From: Cytospora piceicola
Lineage: Eukaryota > Ascomycota > Sordariomycetes > Diaporthales > Cytosporaceae
Direction: 5' to 3'
Assembly: GCA_023375675.1 (NCBI GenBank)
Contig: JALQBC010000034.1
Location: forward strand, 310,001-374,000
Length of the DNA: 64,000 nucleotides
The notes beneath the pieces were generated by a model. It was not told the DNA's origin. It did not search any database and saw only the letters and a list, made by a program, of their open reading frames with translations. Position 1 is the first letter of the stretch. Each line of letters begins with the position of its first letter. A program made the position numbers and the translations under genes. Positions 1 to 10,966 of the stretch are shown in pieces.

Positions 1-1089
1 TGTGTAGGAGTTCTGGCAAGCCTGGCTGTTGTTGACCTGGTTGTAGGAGCACATGATCGACGTGGCACCAGCCTTCACACCATCTGATAAAAAGGTTAGC
101 ATGTTTTCCTTCTAAGGTTGTGAATCACAGGGTCGAACTGGCTTACCAGCGAAAGGCCACAGGTACAGCTCGTGCATAGTGACATCGTCCAGGTTTGCAG
201 AGCCGCACTCAGAGGTGTTGAAGCCGTACTGTTTAGCATCACCAGTCTGGCGGAAGTGCTCCTGCTCGTAGGCGATGTAGTGCTTCGCCGAAGTCATGAC
301 ACCTGCAGATTGGATACCCTGTTTTTTGTGTAGACACTGGTCAGCAACTTATCCCTAACACCCTTTTCAAAAGCTCGAAACTCACCTTGATACTCTCAGC
401 AAACATCTGACCCGTCAGGACCGGGTCGGGACCGAACCCCTCCCAGTTACGTCCAGCCTCGGGCGCGCGGCCAAGGGGCCCGGCGACGGGGCCGAGCTGC
501 ATGTCGACCCCCTTGCCGTAGTGCTCCTCGCCCATGGCCTGGCCGCGGAAGTAAGCCAGGCTCCGGTCCCAGGTGGCAGCGACGTTGATGCCGGCGGGGA
601 ACACGCTGCTGAAGTCTGTGTCACGCACGCCCACGGGGCTGTCCTGGAGGCACAGGGCCCGGAAGCCGAGGCGGGGGATGGAGCCGGTCTGGCCGACGCA
701 CTGGTCGAATTCCCAGCCGGTGCCGGTCGTCAGGTTGACCTTCTCGGCGAGCGTGAGCTGGCTGACGAACTCGCGTGCTCTGCTGTAGGCCGTGGCCCAC
801 TCGCCGTGTCCTTCACCCCCTGTTCCAGGTGGTCAGTCTGAGATGCTTGTTGACCGGGGCAAATCCCCAGGGAGGTTGTAGGGGGACCTCATGGTCACTT
901 ACATGGTGAAGGGTACTTGGGGGGTGACTCTTGGAAACTGATACTTCCATTGACTGTCAGAGGGTTTGTAGACTCGAAGCCAGGGTATGTTGTTCCGGGA
1001 TAAGGGGCTCCATAGTTTCCGTCGTGAGAGTGATCGTCCGCCGAGGCAAGACCTGCGGCTGCGAGCAGCAAGATTGAGAGGGATTGCAT
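1..1089 (-). CDS. GH3 beta-glucosidase, N-terminal part (3' end outside window)
   Basis: Secreted glycoside hydrolase family 3 beta-glucosidase, which releases glucose from cellobiose and other beta-glucosides. Exons on the minus strand are 903-1089, 386-819, 147-318 and 1-83 (continuing out of the window), separated by introns of 83, 67 and 63 nt. The start at 1089 gives a signal peptide (MQSLSILLLAAAGLASA); a longer in-frame start at 1161 would bury it. After splicing, the family landmarks follow in order: SPWGEGHGEW, the substrate-binding LCLQDSP segment, GINVAATWD, GVDMQLGPVAGPLGR, NWEGFGPDP, KHYIAYEQEHFR and the SIMCSYNQVN segment. The catalytic Asp (SDW region) lies beyond the left edge, so activity cannot be judged. 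The family call is secure from these motifs; the substrate is inferred. Confidence 0.93.
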
Positions 1090-4000
1090 GATGCTGGATG
1101 GTTGTCGAGGCAGCACTGCTTGAGGAGCAAGATGGGGGAACAAGATTCTCATGGTCCTCACAACAGGACGATCGCTGGCACTTATATATCCAAGTGACTA
1201 CACATTGTGCATGACATTTCTAGCCTCCCGCCAAGGGAACGGCACCTTGCAGGAACTCGTAGAGCATGAGAATCCGGATCATCCCTCCCTCTCGGCACAA
1301 CAACGGCAAGCCGTGGGCCGTACTACGAGCAAACTGCCTGGTGGATAATCACATAGCAGGTCAACTGGTGTGCGTGTAGATCTGGTTCATCCGAGTATCT
1401 GCCGGAATATGCATCACAGACGATGTCATTCACAATGGTCGGTTGCTCTCTGTACGTATGTGCCTCGCCTGTCGGCGGAGCCGCGCCCGAAGTCAATGCC
1501 ATCTTGGCCCAGGCCACCCGATTGGGCAATCGAGGTGTCATTTCCGGGGTTGTCAAGGTTGTGCCTTGGATCCGGGCTGGCCCAGGATGTTGGACTTTGT
1601 GGGGATGAGGAGACCCGTGGGGAAAAGGGTGACTGTCGACTGGTCCCAGGGAATAATAGGTCACATGGGTCTACAGGCCGGTTCTTACATGAAGCTTTGT
1701 CAGTTTGTCGTCGTACGAGGTATTAACTTATTCACTCGGCTGTGTGTACGTTCATCTATCTACCTGGGTTCCATTCTACCTGGGTAGACCAACTCATCCC
1801 CGGGCGCCATGTGTGCCGGTTGTTGTTGTTGTTTCCGGCCTCCTTGTAAGGTTATGACAATTGAGCCTCATCCCGCGCTATCTTGTCCATCTCCAAGCCC
1901 GCCAGATCCAGCCAATCTTCGGCATTCCTACTAACTACCGGTACCTGCCCTAGGGTACCTGGGTAGGTAGATGGCTCAATAACATGTTGGAAGTTCCCGA
2001 GACAAAAGACCAAAGACCATGAGCCTCACGACGTCATATCCCCATATGTATACCGGTGATATCCACCCCCAGCTTCGAGTTTTAGCCTCAAGGGGGCATC
2101 TGGATCCACCCCCATGGGAATCAACCCCAGCCCCTTGGGCACCTGGCAGCATTCGGCCCGATCGCTCAGCTTTCTGCTGTGCTCCACATAAGGCCTTCCC
2201 AACGTCTCCCCCATGCCGACACGTATGTATGCTGTGTATGATTCGACCCGGAAAGGGCGGGGAAGATGGGGAAACGTCGGGCTTATTACTCTCGAGCTTA
2301 TTCTCGAGCTTGGCTCTCTTGGGGCCTGATTCCGGACTACATGACTCCGCAGTTCTACCCTAGGGTACACATACCGTACACTCACGGAGCTTAAAACAAT
2401 GAGCGCGGCGTCCGACATGGAATGATGTCCCCTGAGAGTTCCAAGCCATCAAGCCTACCTCTCGGACGCTGACCGATATATATGACGGCCCTGGCGAGCG
2501 TTCGTCCCACCTCGACGTCCCAGCGGCCGGCCTTCCTCCATTCGGGGTGTGCCCAGAGACCGCCCCAGGTCATGGGAAAGATCAGTATGACGTTGCGTGC
2601 CTTGGCCCCTCCGATGGGCGGGTGACTTGAAGGTTCTTTCTCGGCGACTCTTTGCCATGATGGCCCTGCCCTGACCAGGAAATCGGCCGGAAGGCGGCCC
2701 AACTCTGAGGGGATCCGCTCCCTGATGTCCGGGGTGGCACCGATCGAGTGGACTTTGCGGGGGGAGTATGGAGGCCGGATCGTTTATTTCCCCTTTCTTT
2801 TCTTTTTTTTCTTCTTCTCATTTTTGGTTCTTCCCCGGATCGCCCGCCCAAAGCCATCGGTGCATAAAGAAGGGCCTTTTGTTGCCGGATTCTGTCAGGA
2901 ATGTCTTCCATCACGAACGCAAGTGCTGTTCTGTCGGTGTCAGTCCATAATCACGCACTTGCCCTTGCAGATGCTCAGGCAACTTATAGGCCCGGGCGAT
3001 GTTGCTTCATGTGTGGTAAGAACAGGGTGACGTTGGAAGAGGCACCTGTCATGCTGGCGATAGGGGGCACGATGAGACCCACAGTCTCGTGGTGGTGGCA
3101 TAAAAAACTTGTGTCTTATTTCTTTCCTCTTTCCTTCCCTTTTATTTTTTTTTGCTGGTCTCCATCGACTCTCGCGTTGTGCTTCTGTGGCCGGGCATGT
3201 TGGCATGATTTCGCGTAGGTAGTCTGTGTGTGGGACTGCTTAGATCACGAGGCATCGGCGATACAAGCTGCAGTAAGTCGGTTCTCCGTACGTCCATTCG
3301 TATATCAGAGCGTTGACCATATTGCAAGAACACACACGTGGTGTTCCTGCCTCACAATAAGCACGTGTCGTTTACATAAAAACGAACTCTGATGGTCTGA
3401 TGTCGGGCGTTAAATCAAATATCCTTTACCATAATCGAACCGCCGTAAGCTTGCTAATGCGACAGGGGGCTCGAGATCTCACTGCGATATGCCAAAGCGG
3501 TATGTAATCATTGATGTTTAGGGACAGTCAAAATTTATATAATAATGCTGTACTTGACAACCAGCTTCGGAACAAAGGTTTTAACGCAGTAAACTTCACA
3601 ATCACGTTGGAACAAGCCTGGACATATGGCTCAATACATACTCAAGTATGTAGTCGAATGTATAAAATAAGTAGTCTTTGATTTGATCTGCTGCGCCACA
3701 GTCACTATATAAGCCCTGCAATCATCTTGGGCCGACTAATGGTATTCACTGATCACCTTCTTGGATGAGGTACATATGTAGTTTTTAACATGATGGTTAT
3801 GTATATATCATCAACCAAATGGCTAGTTTACTTGGGCAGATCCAAGGCCATACCGAGTAGACTTGATAGGCCTCCTTTCAAGGACCGACCCAAGTTACCG
3901 CTTGTTGTATCGCTTAGACGTGAGAAAGGAAAAGATAATCACTCATTTCGACTCCAGCTGGAAGGTGCCCGACTATAATAATGGGAACACATCGACTTAT

Positions 4001-4794
4001 CGGGCCTCCGTGTCACAATACGTATACTAGGCAAAGGTCACTATCGGCCATCTTGCAACGTTCCTCTTTCGGTGCTTCAGTGCAATGGTCTTCTTCTGCT
4101 GTGGCCCTCCGCAACGGGGAGTTAAGTATTAATCATCGCCCGGTTGAATTGTTCATCAAGTGAATATGACAAACGATACATCAATCGATTGCTTAGTAAT
4201 TTGGATTTACGGACAGGTCTTGCAGATAGAAACGAGCATCTGAGTTCTGGATGGGGAAGGTAGCAAGAAAGGTAGCCCCTTGAGAGGCTAATATTATTCA
4301 CGAGTGCTACCTTTGTAACCGGTTGAATGAGACCCTCCGGACCGATCCTCGAGGGACTCCGAGAACAGGCCATAGGTCGACAACGGGCCGCAGGTCACAC
4401 TATCAACAGCCCATTCCGATAGTAGCTCACCCGATGTGCGAGTGAGTTGACGGTATAGACCGTCCGGGACTGCCTTTTGGAGGCTCGCCGGCTTAAAAGT
4501 AAGCCAGTCACTAATCAAAGTTTCTCCGGTAATACTGCTGCAGAGGCCTGGGCTCTTCCCTTTCGGTCTATCACCAACTACTCATGTCACCACAGAGGGC
4601 ACTCGTAGGATGCCCAGCACGAGCGAAAATGCACTTCGCACAGATTGTCATCTTTGGCCCTTTTATGATATCCATGGTGAATGCCGTCCAATTTTTATTT
4701 CCAAAAAAAAACCACTAGCCGCTGTTGAAGCAACAAATTTAAAACAAAAGAACATATAACTACCCAGAGCCCCCGGCCGGGCGCCTCAGCCCAT
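1090..4794. other. Gene-free region between the GH3 gene and the MetE-like gene
   Basis: About 3.7 kb in which I could not support a gene. The many short open frames on both strands lack family motifs, signal peptides or convincing splice continuations. The stretch holds the GH3 promoter, several CCTAGGGTAC/CCTGGGTAGG-type short elements (around 1750-1790, 1950-1970 and 2355), pyrimidine tracts near 2800 and 3120-3155, and AT-richer DNA from about 3350 to 4300. A small multi-exon gene could have been missed. Confidence 0.5.
1182..1189 (-). promoter_or_regulatory. TATA-like box of the GH3 gene
   Basis: On the minus strand the sequence reads TATATAAG about 95 nt upstream of the start codon at 1089. 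That spacing suits a fungal core promoter. No transcript data support it. Confidence 0.45.
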
Positions 4795-5943
4795 CTATTT
4801 GGACAGGTCGTCTCCCCACAGCTCCTTGGCGATCTCGACCTCGAGCCTCACCTTGGCCCACTGCTGCTCGGGGGTCAGGTCGTTGCCCTCCATGGTGGAG
4901 CTGAAGCCGCACTGGTGCGAGATGCACAGCTGGTCCAGGCCCTTGGGGCAGTATGTGGCGGCCTCGCGCATCCTCTTGATGATGGACTCCTTGTCGTCGA
5001 GCTCGGCCTTCTTGCTGCTCATGACGCCGAGGACGACGACCTTGTGCTCGGGCAGGTGCCTCAGGGGCTTGAAGTCGCCGGACCGGGCGTCGTCGTACTC
5101 GAGGAAGTAGACGTCGACGTCGAGCTTCTTGAACAGGGTCTCGGCGACGGGCTCGTAGCCGCCCTGGGCGAACCACTGGGAGCGGTAGTTGCCGCGGCAC
5201 AGGTGGATGCCGATGGTCATGTCCTTGGGCCGCTTGGAGATGGCGGCGTTGATGAGCTTGGCGTAGTTGTCGGCCAGGTCGGCGGGGTCCTCGCCGTGGC
5301 GGGCCGCGGCCTCCTTGCGCATGCCCTCGTCGCACAGGTAGGCGAGGTTGGTGTCGTCGAGCTGGACGAAGCGGCAGCCGGCGGCGTACAGGTCGGCGAT
5401 CTCCTCCTGGTAGACGCGCACGAGGTCGTCGAAGAAGGGCTCCATGGTCGGGTAGGCGGTCTGGTCGATGGTGTCGCGGCCGCCGCGGAAGTGCACCATG
5501 GTCGGGGAGGGGATGCAGACCTTGGCGGTGGCCTTGCCCTTCATGCCCAGCTTCTCGATCTGGCCGTCCAGGAACTTGTAGTCGTCGACCTGGATGGGCT
5601 TGGGGTGGCCCAGCTTGCCGGTGACGACCAGCCTGGGAGGGGTGGGGAGGCCGTGGGGCGTGACGTTGGTGGAGGAGATGTTGCCCTGCATCTCGACGCC
5701 GTCGAGGTGTACGCAGAAGTCGATGTGGAAGTAGGCGCGACGGAACTCGCCGTCGGTCACGGCGTAGATGCCGTTCTCGATCTGCTCCTTGACGACCTGG
5801 GCGACGTGCTCATCCTCGACCTTGCGCAGCTCGGTGGTGGAGGTCTTGCCGGCGGCGGCATCGTTGCGCGCGTTGAGGACGGCCCTGGGGCGGAGGAAAG
5901 AACCGACCTGGTCGGCCCTGTAGACACCTTGTGGGAGAGGCAT
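4795..5943 (-). CDS. MetE-like (UROD/MetE fold) cobalamin-independent methyltransferase homologue
   Basis: Single-exon protein of 382 aa resembling only the C-terminal catalytic half of cobalamin-independent methionine synthase, as in the stand-alone YxjG/YxjH-type proteins. The opening YRADQVGSFLRP and the VTDGEFRR segment (about 63-69) are typical of this family. All four zinc ligands of MetE have counterparts: His247 and Cys249 (GIHLCRGN), Glu282 (YFLEYDD) and Cys345 (HQCGFSS). It therefore probably activates a thiol on zinc and transfers or removes a methyl group; the true substrate is unknown. The start at 5943 matches where homologues begin, although the frame stays open upstream to another ATG at 6180. 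It is strongly GC-rich at third codon positions, which creates long antisense shadow frames. Confidence 0.9.
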   Translation of the reverse strand: MPLPQGVYRADQVGSFLRPRAVLNARNDAAAGKTSTTELRKVEDEHVAQVVKEQIENGIYAVTDGEFRRAYFHIDFCVHLDGVEMQGNISSTNVTPHGLPTPPRLVVTGKLGHPKPIQVDDYKFLDGQIEKLGMKGKATAKVCIPSPTMVHFRGGRDTIDQTAYPTMEPFFDDLVRVYQEEIADLYAAGCRFVQLDDTNLAYLCDEGMRKEAAARHGEDPADLADNYAKLINAAISKRPKDMTIGIHLCRGNYRSQWFAQGGYEPVAETLFKKLDVDVYFLEYDDARSGDFKPLRHLPEHKVVVLGVMSSKKAELDDKESIIKRMREAATYCPKGLDQLCISHQCGFSSTMEGNDLTPEQQWAKVRLEVEIAKELWGDDLSK

Positions 5944-6891
5944 GGTGATGGGATTAATGTGAGGAGGTCTGGGAGGGAAATTGGCCTGTGGGATGGGGAG
6001 AGGAGGTTGATGGTTGAGGGAGCGTAAGTTCGTGGAATTCTTCAGCTCGAGCTTGAAGTTGGGTGATTGACAAGGTAAAGAATCAGTCCCGCTCAAAAAC
6101 TTTCTGACCGGGACCTTTCGGGCATCGAATCGAGACTCATTGTGGGGACCGGGAGCTCGCGAGTGAAGACATTGTTCCATGAGTACTGAATAGTATTGGA
6201 TTGTACACTAGTCTGGCCCCGTCTTTGCCTATATCGGCTCATGTTCCTACGTTCAGAGCGGCAGATGAACTGGCTAACTGACTGACTGAGACTGTGAGAG
6301 TCGTAACAAGTTGAGATCGGGCGCGTAAGGAGGGGCAATATGAGGAGGGGGCGGGGCATTTGGTCCAGACTTTCTCCATTATCGGGATATTATCCAGCCG
6401 CGGGTTGCGAGTCAAGTTGGTGAACCGGGCTTGTGGACATAAATTGTGTAGGTAGATAAATAGGTAGGTATGCAATGTACTGTACTGTACCGTGTAGGAC
6501 AACGGAGCACTGAAGAAGTGGAACGAAATCCTGGATATGTCGATGGTACGAAACGCACGCAACAATAAGAAGATCTCGTCGTTTGGGAACTGAAGTATTT
6601 AGCCATGTACACGTGCTGTGTATAGGATTAACCGCGGTCAGCTGACGTAGAGACAGGGTTGGGGTTGTTGGGGTTAGGGTTGCTCTGATTGAGACCCATC
6701 AAATCCAGGGGTGTACGCAACATGTGGAACGCGTCAGGATGTGCATGGCGGGAAAAAGGCTTCATTGTAAGATGGAAGATGATGAATGATATGCAGGCCT
6801 GGCAGGGAGACATTGTCACGTCTATTATCTCCAAAATACGTGGGGATGAGGCTGAGAGGTAGGAACGCGTTGAGCTTGAAGTTGATTTGGA

Positions 6892-6926
6892 TTTGAGGTT
6901 TGAGGTTTGAGGTTTGAGGTTCGAGG
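6892..6926. repeat. TTTGAGG heptamer tandem repeat
   Basis: Four perfect head-to-tail copies of TTTGAGG (6892-6919) followed by a fifth with one change (TTCGAGG). It lies in intergenic DNA about 950 nt upstream of the MetE-like gene. No function is evident. Confidence 0.85.
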
Positions 6927-7619
6927 TATGAAGCCTGAGGCTGTACAGGAATGATGCCGCGTCCTATGGTGACGCGAATCTCGAATTTCGAATTTCGAAT
7001 GCCGGAGTCAAGATTGATCAGGGGAGTAAGTGGAACGGATGTTCATTTCTCACACTGCAATATCGGCAGTATGAATCAAGACCCTTGGAATGCCCTCAGT
7101 CTGAAGGTTGCTCAAGCTGCCATTGTTTCTGTTTCGGTTACTGCGTGCACATGTGCACATCCTGTACTTATAGGGTCAGAGAGAGTAGTAGTGATCGTCA
7201 AGAGCCATTCGTCCTCTATCCCACGGTCTTGCATGACTCTGTGATCAGCAACCGTCTCACTAAACTTTCTATCCAGTCATGCACGATTACGAAAGATGGC
7301 CCGTATCTTTGAGCTCGTGATTTGCAGCTCGTCATTATACAGTGGTATGTTTATCTCTCTCCTTTTAAACAGATGTTTCCGATGGGCAACAGGCGCTTTG
7401 GTGGTGATGACGAGTTGCACATCATCAAATCAATCAATAAAAAGTCGCATCATACTACCTAGGCAGGTACTTGATAGTTCAGATGTTTACATACGGTGCA
7501 GCTGTGAAACGGGGGTACCGTGTTAAACAGTAGTGTACAATACAGTGTAGTGTGGCAACCGGATGATTGGGAATTGCTATTTTGGGGCTGAAACGTGGAT
7601 CTCCAGGTTTTGCAAGTGG

Positions 7620-7639
7620 TGATCATTGATCAATGATCA
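7620..7639. repeat. 20-nt perfect palindrome
   Basis: TGATCATTGATCAATGATCA equals its own reverse complement over all 20 bases. It is built from overlapping TGATCA half-sites and followed by a further GATCATT-like flank. It could bind a dimeric regulator or be chance; it stands about 1.7 kb from either neighbouring gene. Confidence 0.8.
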
Positions 7640-9041
7640 TTGACCTTTTTCTCTCGTATCAAAAATGGCATGGGCGATTCGCGGGCCTGTCTTGTCCGGG
7701 CGGCTGTTTCTGTTTCGTCCCCAGGTGCCAGGTAAGAGACCAGACCAGACGGCAAAGCCTTTGTATGGATGGGACGTGCTGAGGCTTGTGGCCTACGAGT
7801 TTATTGTGGGGTGTTTTGTTCTGTTCTGTTTTGCTATACGGGATGAAGCGCATGTGGTGCAAGGCCGGACCAGGCTCACAGGTCCATTCTTCTCGGTTGT
7901 TGGCTACTTAGTGTAGCTACTTACTGGCTATTTATGTACTGTGTACACTAGAAGCCAGTGAAAGATAGCTTGGAAGCCCATCTGGGCACCTTGGCCTTGG
8001 AAAAAGGTACGACTGCAGGTGACTGGTACTGGTACGACTTGGTACGATCCGGTACTGCAATATAAACTCGTCTCCATTTATTATGTGCCCACCCATGGCA
8101 CGAGCCACGTCTTGTTTTTGTTGTTCCTCTGATGACAGACCGATCATCAGGGGTCTCTACAGAAGTGCCGCCCAGCCTCTGCCTGCCAGTCCTGCCAGCC
8201 CAGATAGTAAGTGAATTCCAAGGTTTCCGGGGAAAGGGGAGGCGGGAAGAAGGAGATGCGTGGCGACATGCAGATCTCGTTACCTAACAAGTATGGTATA
8301 TCAGGTATATCGAGCAGATCAAGGAAGGCGTAGATCCGTACACTACCATAGTAGAAACTAGAAACTAGAACATTGCCAGGTGTGTTGTAAGGTTCCCTGG
8401 AGAATTGGAAAAAGTACGCCAGTGACAGTAATTGGAGGATAAGCCTCCTGCCAAGCAAAGTAACGCCAGATCAATCGCAACCCGCATCTGCAGTGCGATA
8501 AAGAAAGACAGGCCAGGCCGTCAGGGGACTGACTGGTCCGGCTGTCCGGTTGGGAAGGCGAGACCTGGGGAAAGGAAAGAAAATGGTGGTGTAGGGAAGG
8601 GAAGGGAAGCGACATCAGATCATCAACAAGCAGGGGCATCGAATGGACGAGATTGGACTGGAGTTCTAGACTGGATCCAGGGGCACGACGCCTCAGCGGA
8701 GGAGGGCACTTGGGGGGGGGGGTGACGGGGGCTGACTGGGGTGACAATACTGTGGTATCGACTGGCTGACTGGGTCTGTCACCCTACCGCCCACGGCTAA
8801 AGTAGTCAGGGTCAACCGGTGGCACGCTAATTACTCCAGGGAGCAAGGGAGGAGAAGAGAAGATCGGCCAATTCAACCGTTTGGTCGTGGCAGTGCCGAG
8901 ACCTTGATCAGGTTAAAGTTGAGGACGACATCCCGGACATAGCTGGACTGACACATAACATTCAACCTGTCCATACTGTCCTGTCCATTCATAGTAAATA
9001 CCTACTTGCTGCCGGTCTGCAACGGAGAGAGAGAGAGTCGA

Positions 9042-9194
9042 TCTTCTTCTTTTCTGGTTTTAATTCCCTGTCTTCTGCCCTTGTCTTGCCTTAACTTGAC
9101 TTGTTTGGTCTTGTCTGAACTATCTTTACCTGCTTTCTCTCTCTCCTCTCTCTCTCTATCTCTCCCCCTCTCTCGTTTACTTTCTCTTCTACCT
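9042..9194 (+). promoter_or_regulatory. Pyrimidine-rich promoter/leader of the N-BAR gene
   Basis: About 150 nt dominated by C and T on the coding strand, including CTCTCTC runs, followed by a CA-rich stretch (about 9200-9255) and then the ATG at 9369. CT-rich blocks just before the transcription start are typical of well-expressed fungal genes. The exact start site is not visible. Confidence 0.5.
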
Positions 9195-9368
9195 GGACAT
9201 ACAATCTACAACACACAGTCTACACACATCCACACATACAAACACACACGCATGTGCCCCTGTCCACACGAAGCTCGAAGCTCCTGAACTCGCCCTTGAC
9301 TACTGGTAGACAAAAGCATACACAACCGACCGGATAATACCGTACATACACATACAACATAACAGAAG

Positions 9369-10966
9369 ATGAATTTCACAAAGAAATTCGATCGCGCCTT
9401 TCAATGGGCCGGCGAAAAGATGGGTGGCGAGGCCAAGACGAGCATGTCTGACGACTTCAAGACGCTCGAGACAGAAATGGCCCTTCGCTTCGATGGTAAG
9501 CATACCTATACCCTTGCCCCGGAGCACGCAGCACTGCACCGACCATCTCGCTAACAATAGTTTGTTGTGGATCGACAGGCATGATCAAGATGCAGGCCTC
9601 CATGAACGAATACGTCAAGTGGCTTACACGCCGCGGCGAGAGCAACTTTGGCGACCGGGAGAAGGGTGTGCCGGCCTCGGTGCTAGGACGGACCATGATC
9701 TCCCACGGGGAGGACTTTGACAACGATTCCGACTTTGGCAACTGCTTGATTGGTATGTTGCACCTGATAATAATGAAGTGAAAGCGAGGAGAGGGGCGAA
9801 ATCTAACAGCCTGAGCAGCAATGGGTCGAGGCAACGAGCGATTGGCCAACATCCAGGAACAATACGCCCAAGAGTCTACTACCCAATGGCTTGAGTCTCT
9901 CGAGAGATCTCTTGCCATGATGAAGGAGTACCAGGTAAGCCCTCAAAACACCAACCAGACATATCGGCAGCCCCCGGAACAATCGCTGACCAGAGACTGT
10001 GCAAATCAGGCCGCCCGCAAGAAGCTCGAGTCCCGCCGCCTCGCCCTCGACACATCCACGACCAAGATGCAAAAGGCCAAGCGCGACGACTTCCGCGTCG
10101 AGGAGGAACTGCGCACCGCCAAGGCCAAATACGAAGAAATGGCCGAGGACGTGTACCGGCGCATGCAGGACATCAAGGAGGCCGAGTCGGACAGCATCCG
10201 CGACCTCACGCACTTCATGGACGCCGAGCTGGACTACCACGAGAGGTGCGCCGAGGAGATGCGCCGCGTGCGCCGCTCCTGGGCCGCCGGCAGCAGCTCC
10301 CCCGCCGACTACGGCGGCGGCGGCAGCGGCGGCGGGCGCCGGCCCTCGGGGCGCAGCAGGTCCAACACGGCGGACCTGTCGTCGTCGCGCCTGGCGCTGA
10401 GCAGGTCCAACAGCAACATCTACGAGGAGGAGGACGAGGCCGACATGCTGCCCGCGCAGAACATGCGCGTGCCCATCCGGTCGCAGAGCCGCGTCAGCAC
10501 CGCCAGCCAGCTGTCGGACCGGCCGGAGATGCCCGCGGTGCGCCCGGGCGTGTCCAGGATCAACACGCAGCCGCTGCAGAGCGAGCGGACGCTCGGCGCG
10601 TCGCTGAACCGCACGACGAGCGGGACCTCGACGCCGCTCGGCGGCGGCCAGGCGGGCCAGGCGCTGGCGGCGGCGGCGCCCCCGCTGAACGTCGGGTCCC
10701 TGCGCGGGCAGCTCCGGCCGACGGGGGGCGGCGGCGGCAGGGCGGCCGCGGTGGACGTGTTTGGAGACAACGACGCGGACGACACGGGGAGCAGCGGCGG
10801 CTCGCCCGACTTCGCGCCGAGCCCCGCCACGAGCTACGGGAGCCTCAGCAGGACGAGCACGGCCGCGTCGGGCGTCATGGGCAAGAAGGCGCCGCCGCCG
10901 CCGCCGCCCAGCAGGGCCAAGAAGCCCGCGCCCCCTGTGCCTGTTCGCCGCGAGGTGGGGTACTAA
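9369..10966 (+). CDS. Endophilin-like N-BAR domain protein with proline-rich tail
   Basis: Four exons (9369-9495, 9579-9752, 9819-9934, 10010-10966) encode 457 aa. Residues 1 to about 235 align by eye with the N-BAR domain of endophilins: an amphipathic start (MNFTKKFDRAFQWAGEKMGG), the DSDFGNCLIAMGRGNERLA segment corresponding to endophilin's DCNFGPAL, then KKLESRRLALD and long charged coiled-coil helices. Such domains dimerise and bend membranes in endocytosis and trafficking. The tail (about 240-457) is low-complexity, rich in Gly, Ser, Ala and Arg, and ends in a six-proline run and a KKPAPPVP motif, likely ligands for SH3 domains of other endocytic proteins. No SH3 domain is present. The last intron (75 nt) is in frame and stop-free, so its retention would add 25 residues within the BAR domain. 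Confidence 0.88.

Larger units (their letters stand above)
5944..9368. other. Long gene-free region upstream of the N-BAR gene
   Basis: About 3.4 kb without a supportable gene, lying between two divergent genes. It contains a TTTGAGG tandem repeat (6892-6926), TCGAATT repeats near 6980, a 20-nt perfect palindrome (7620-7639), GGTACGAC repeats near 8015-8055, an 11-G run (8712-8722), and the pyrimidine-rich leader of the N-BAR gene from about 9040. Open frames here show no recognisable protein. Confidence 0.5.

Noticed and set aside
4915..6027. 370-aa plus-strand open frame
   Set aside because: Exact antisense shadow of the GC-rich MetE-like gene; Val/Gly/Leu/Asp-rich composition with no motif.
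4795..6180. Longer MetE-like protein starting at 6180
   Set aside because: The extra 79 residues are Pro/Ser-rich leader-type sequence; the family N-terminus begins at 5943.
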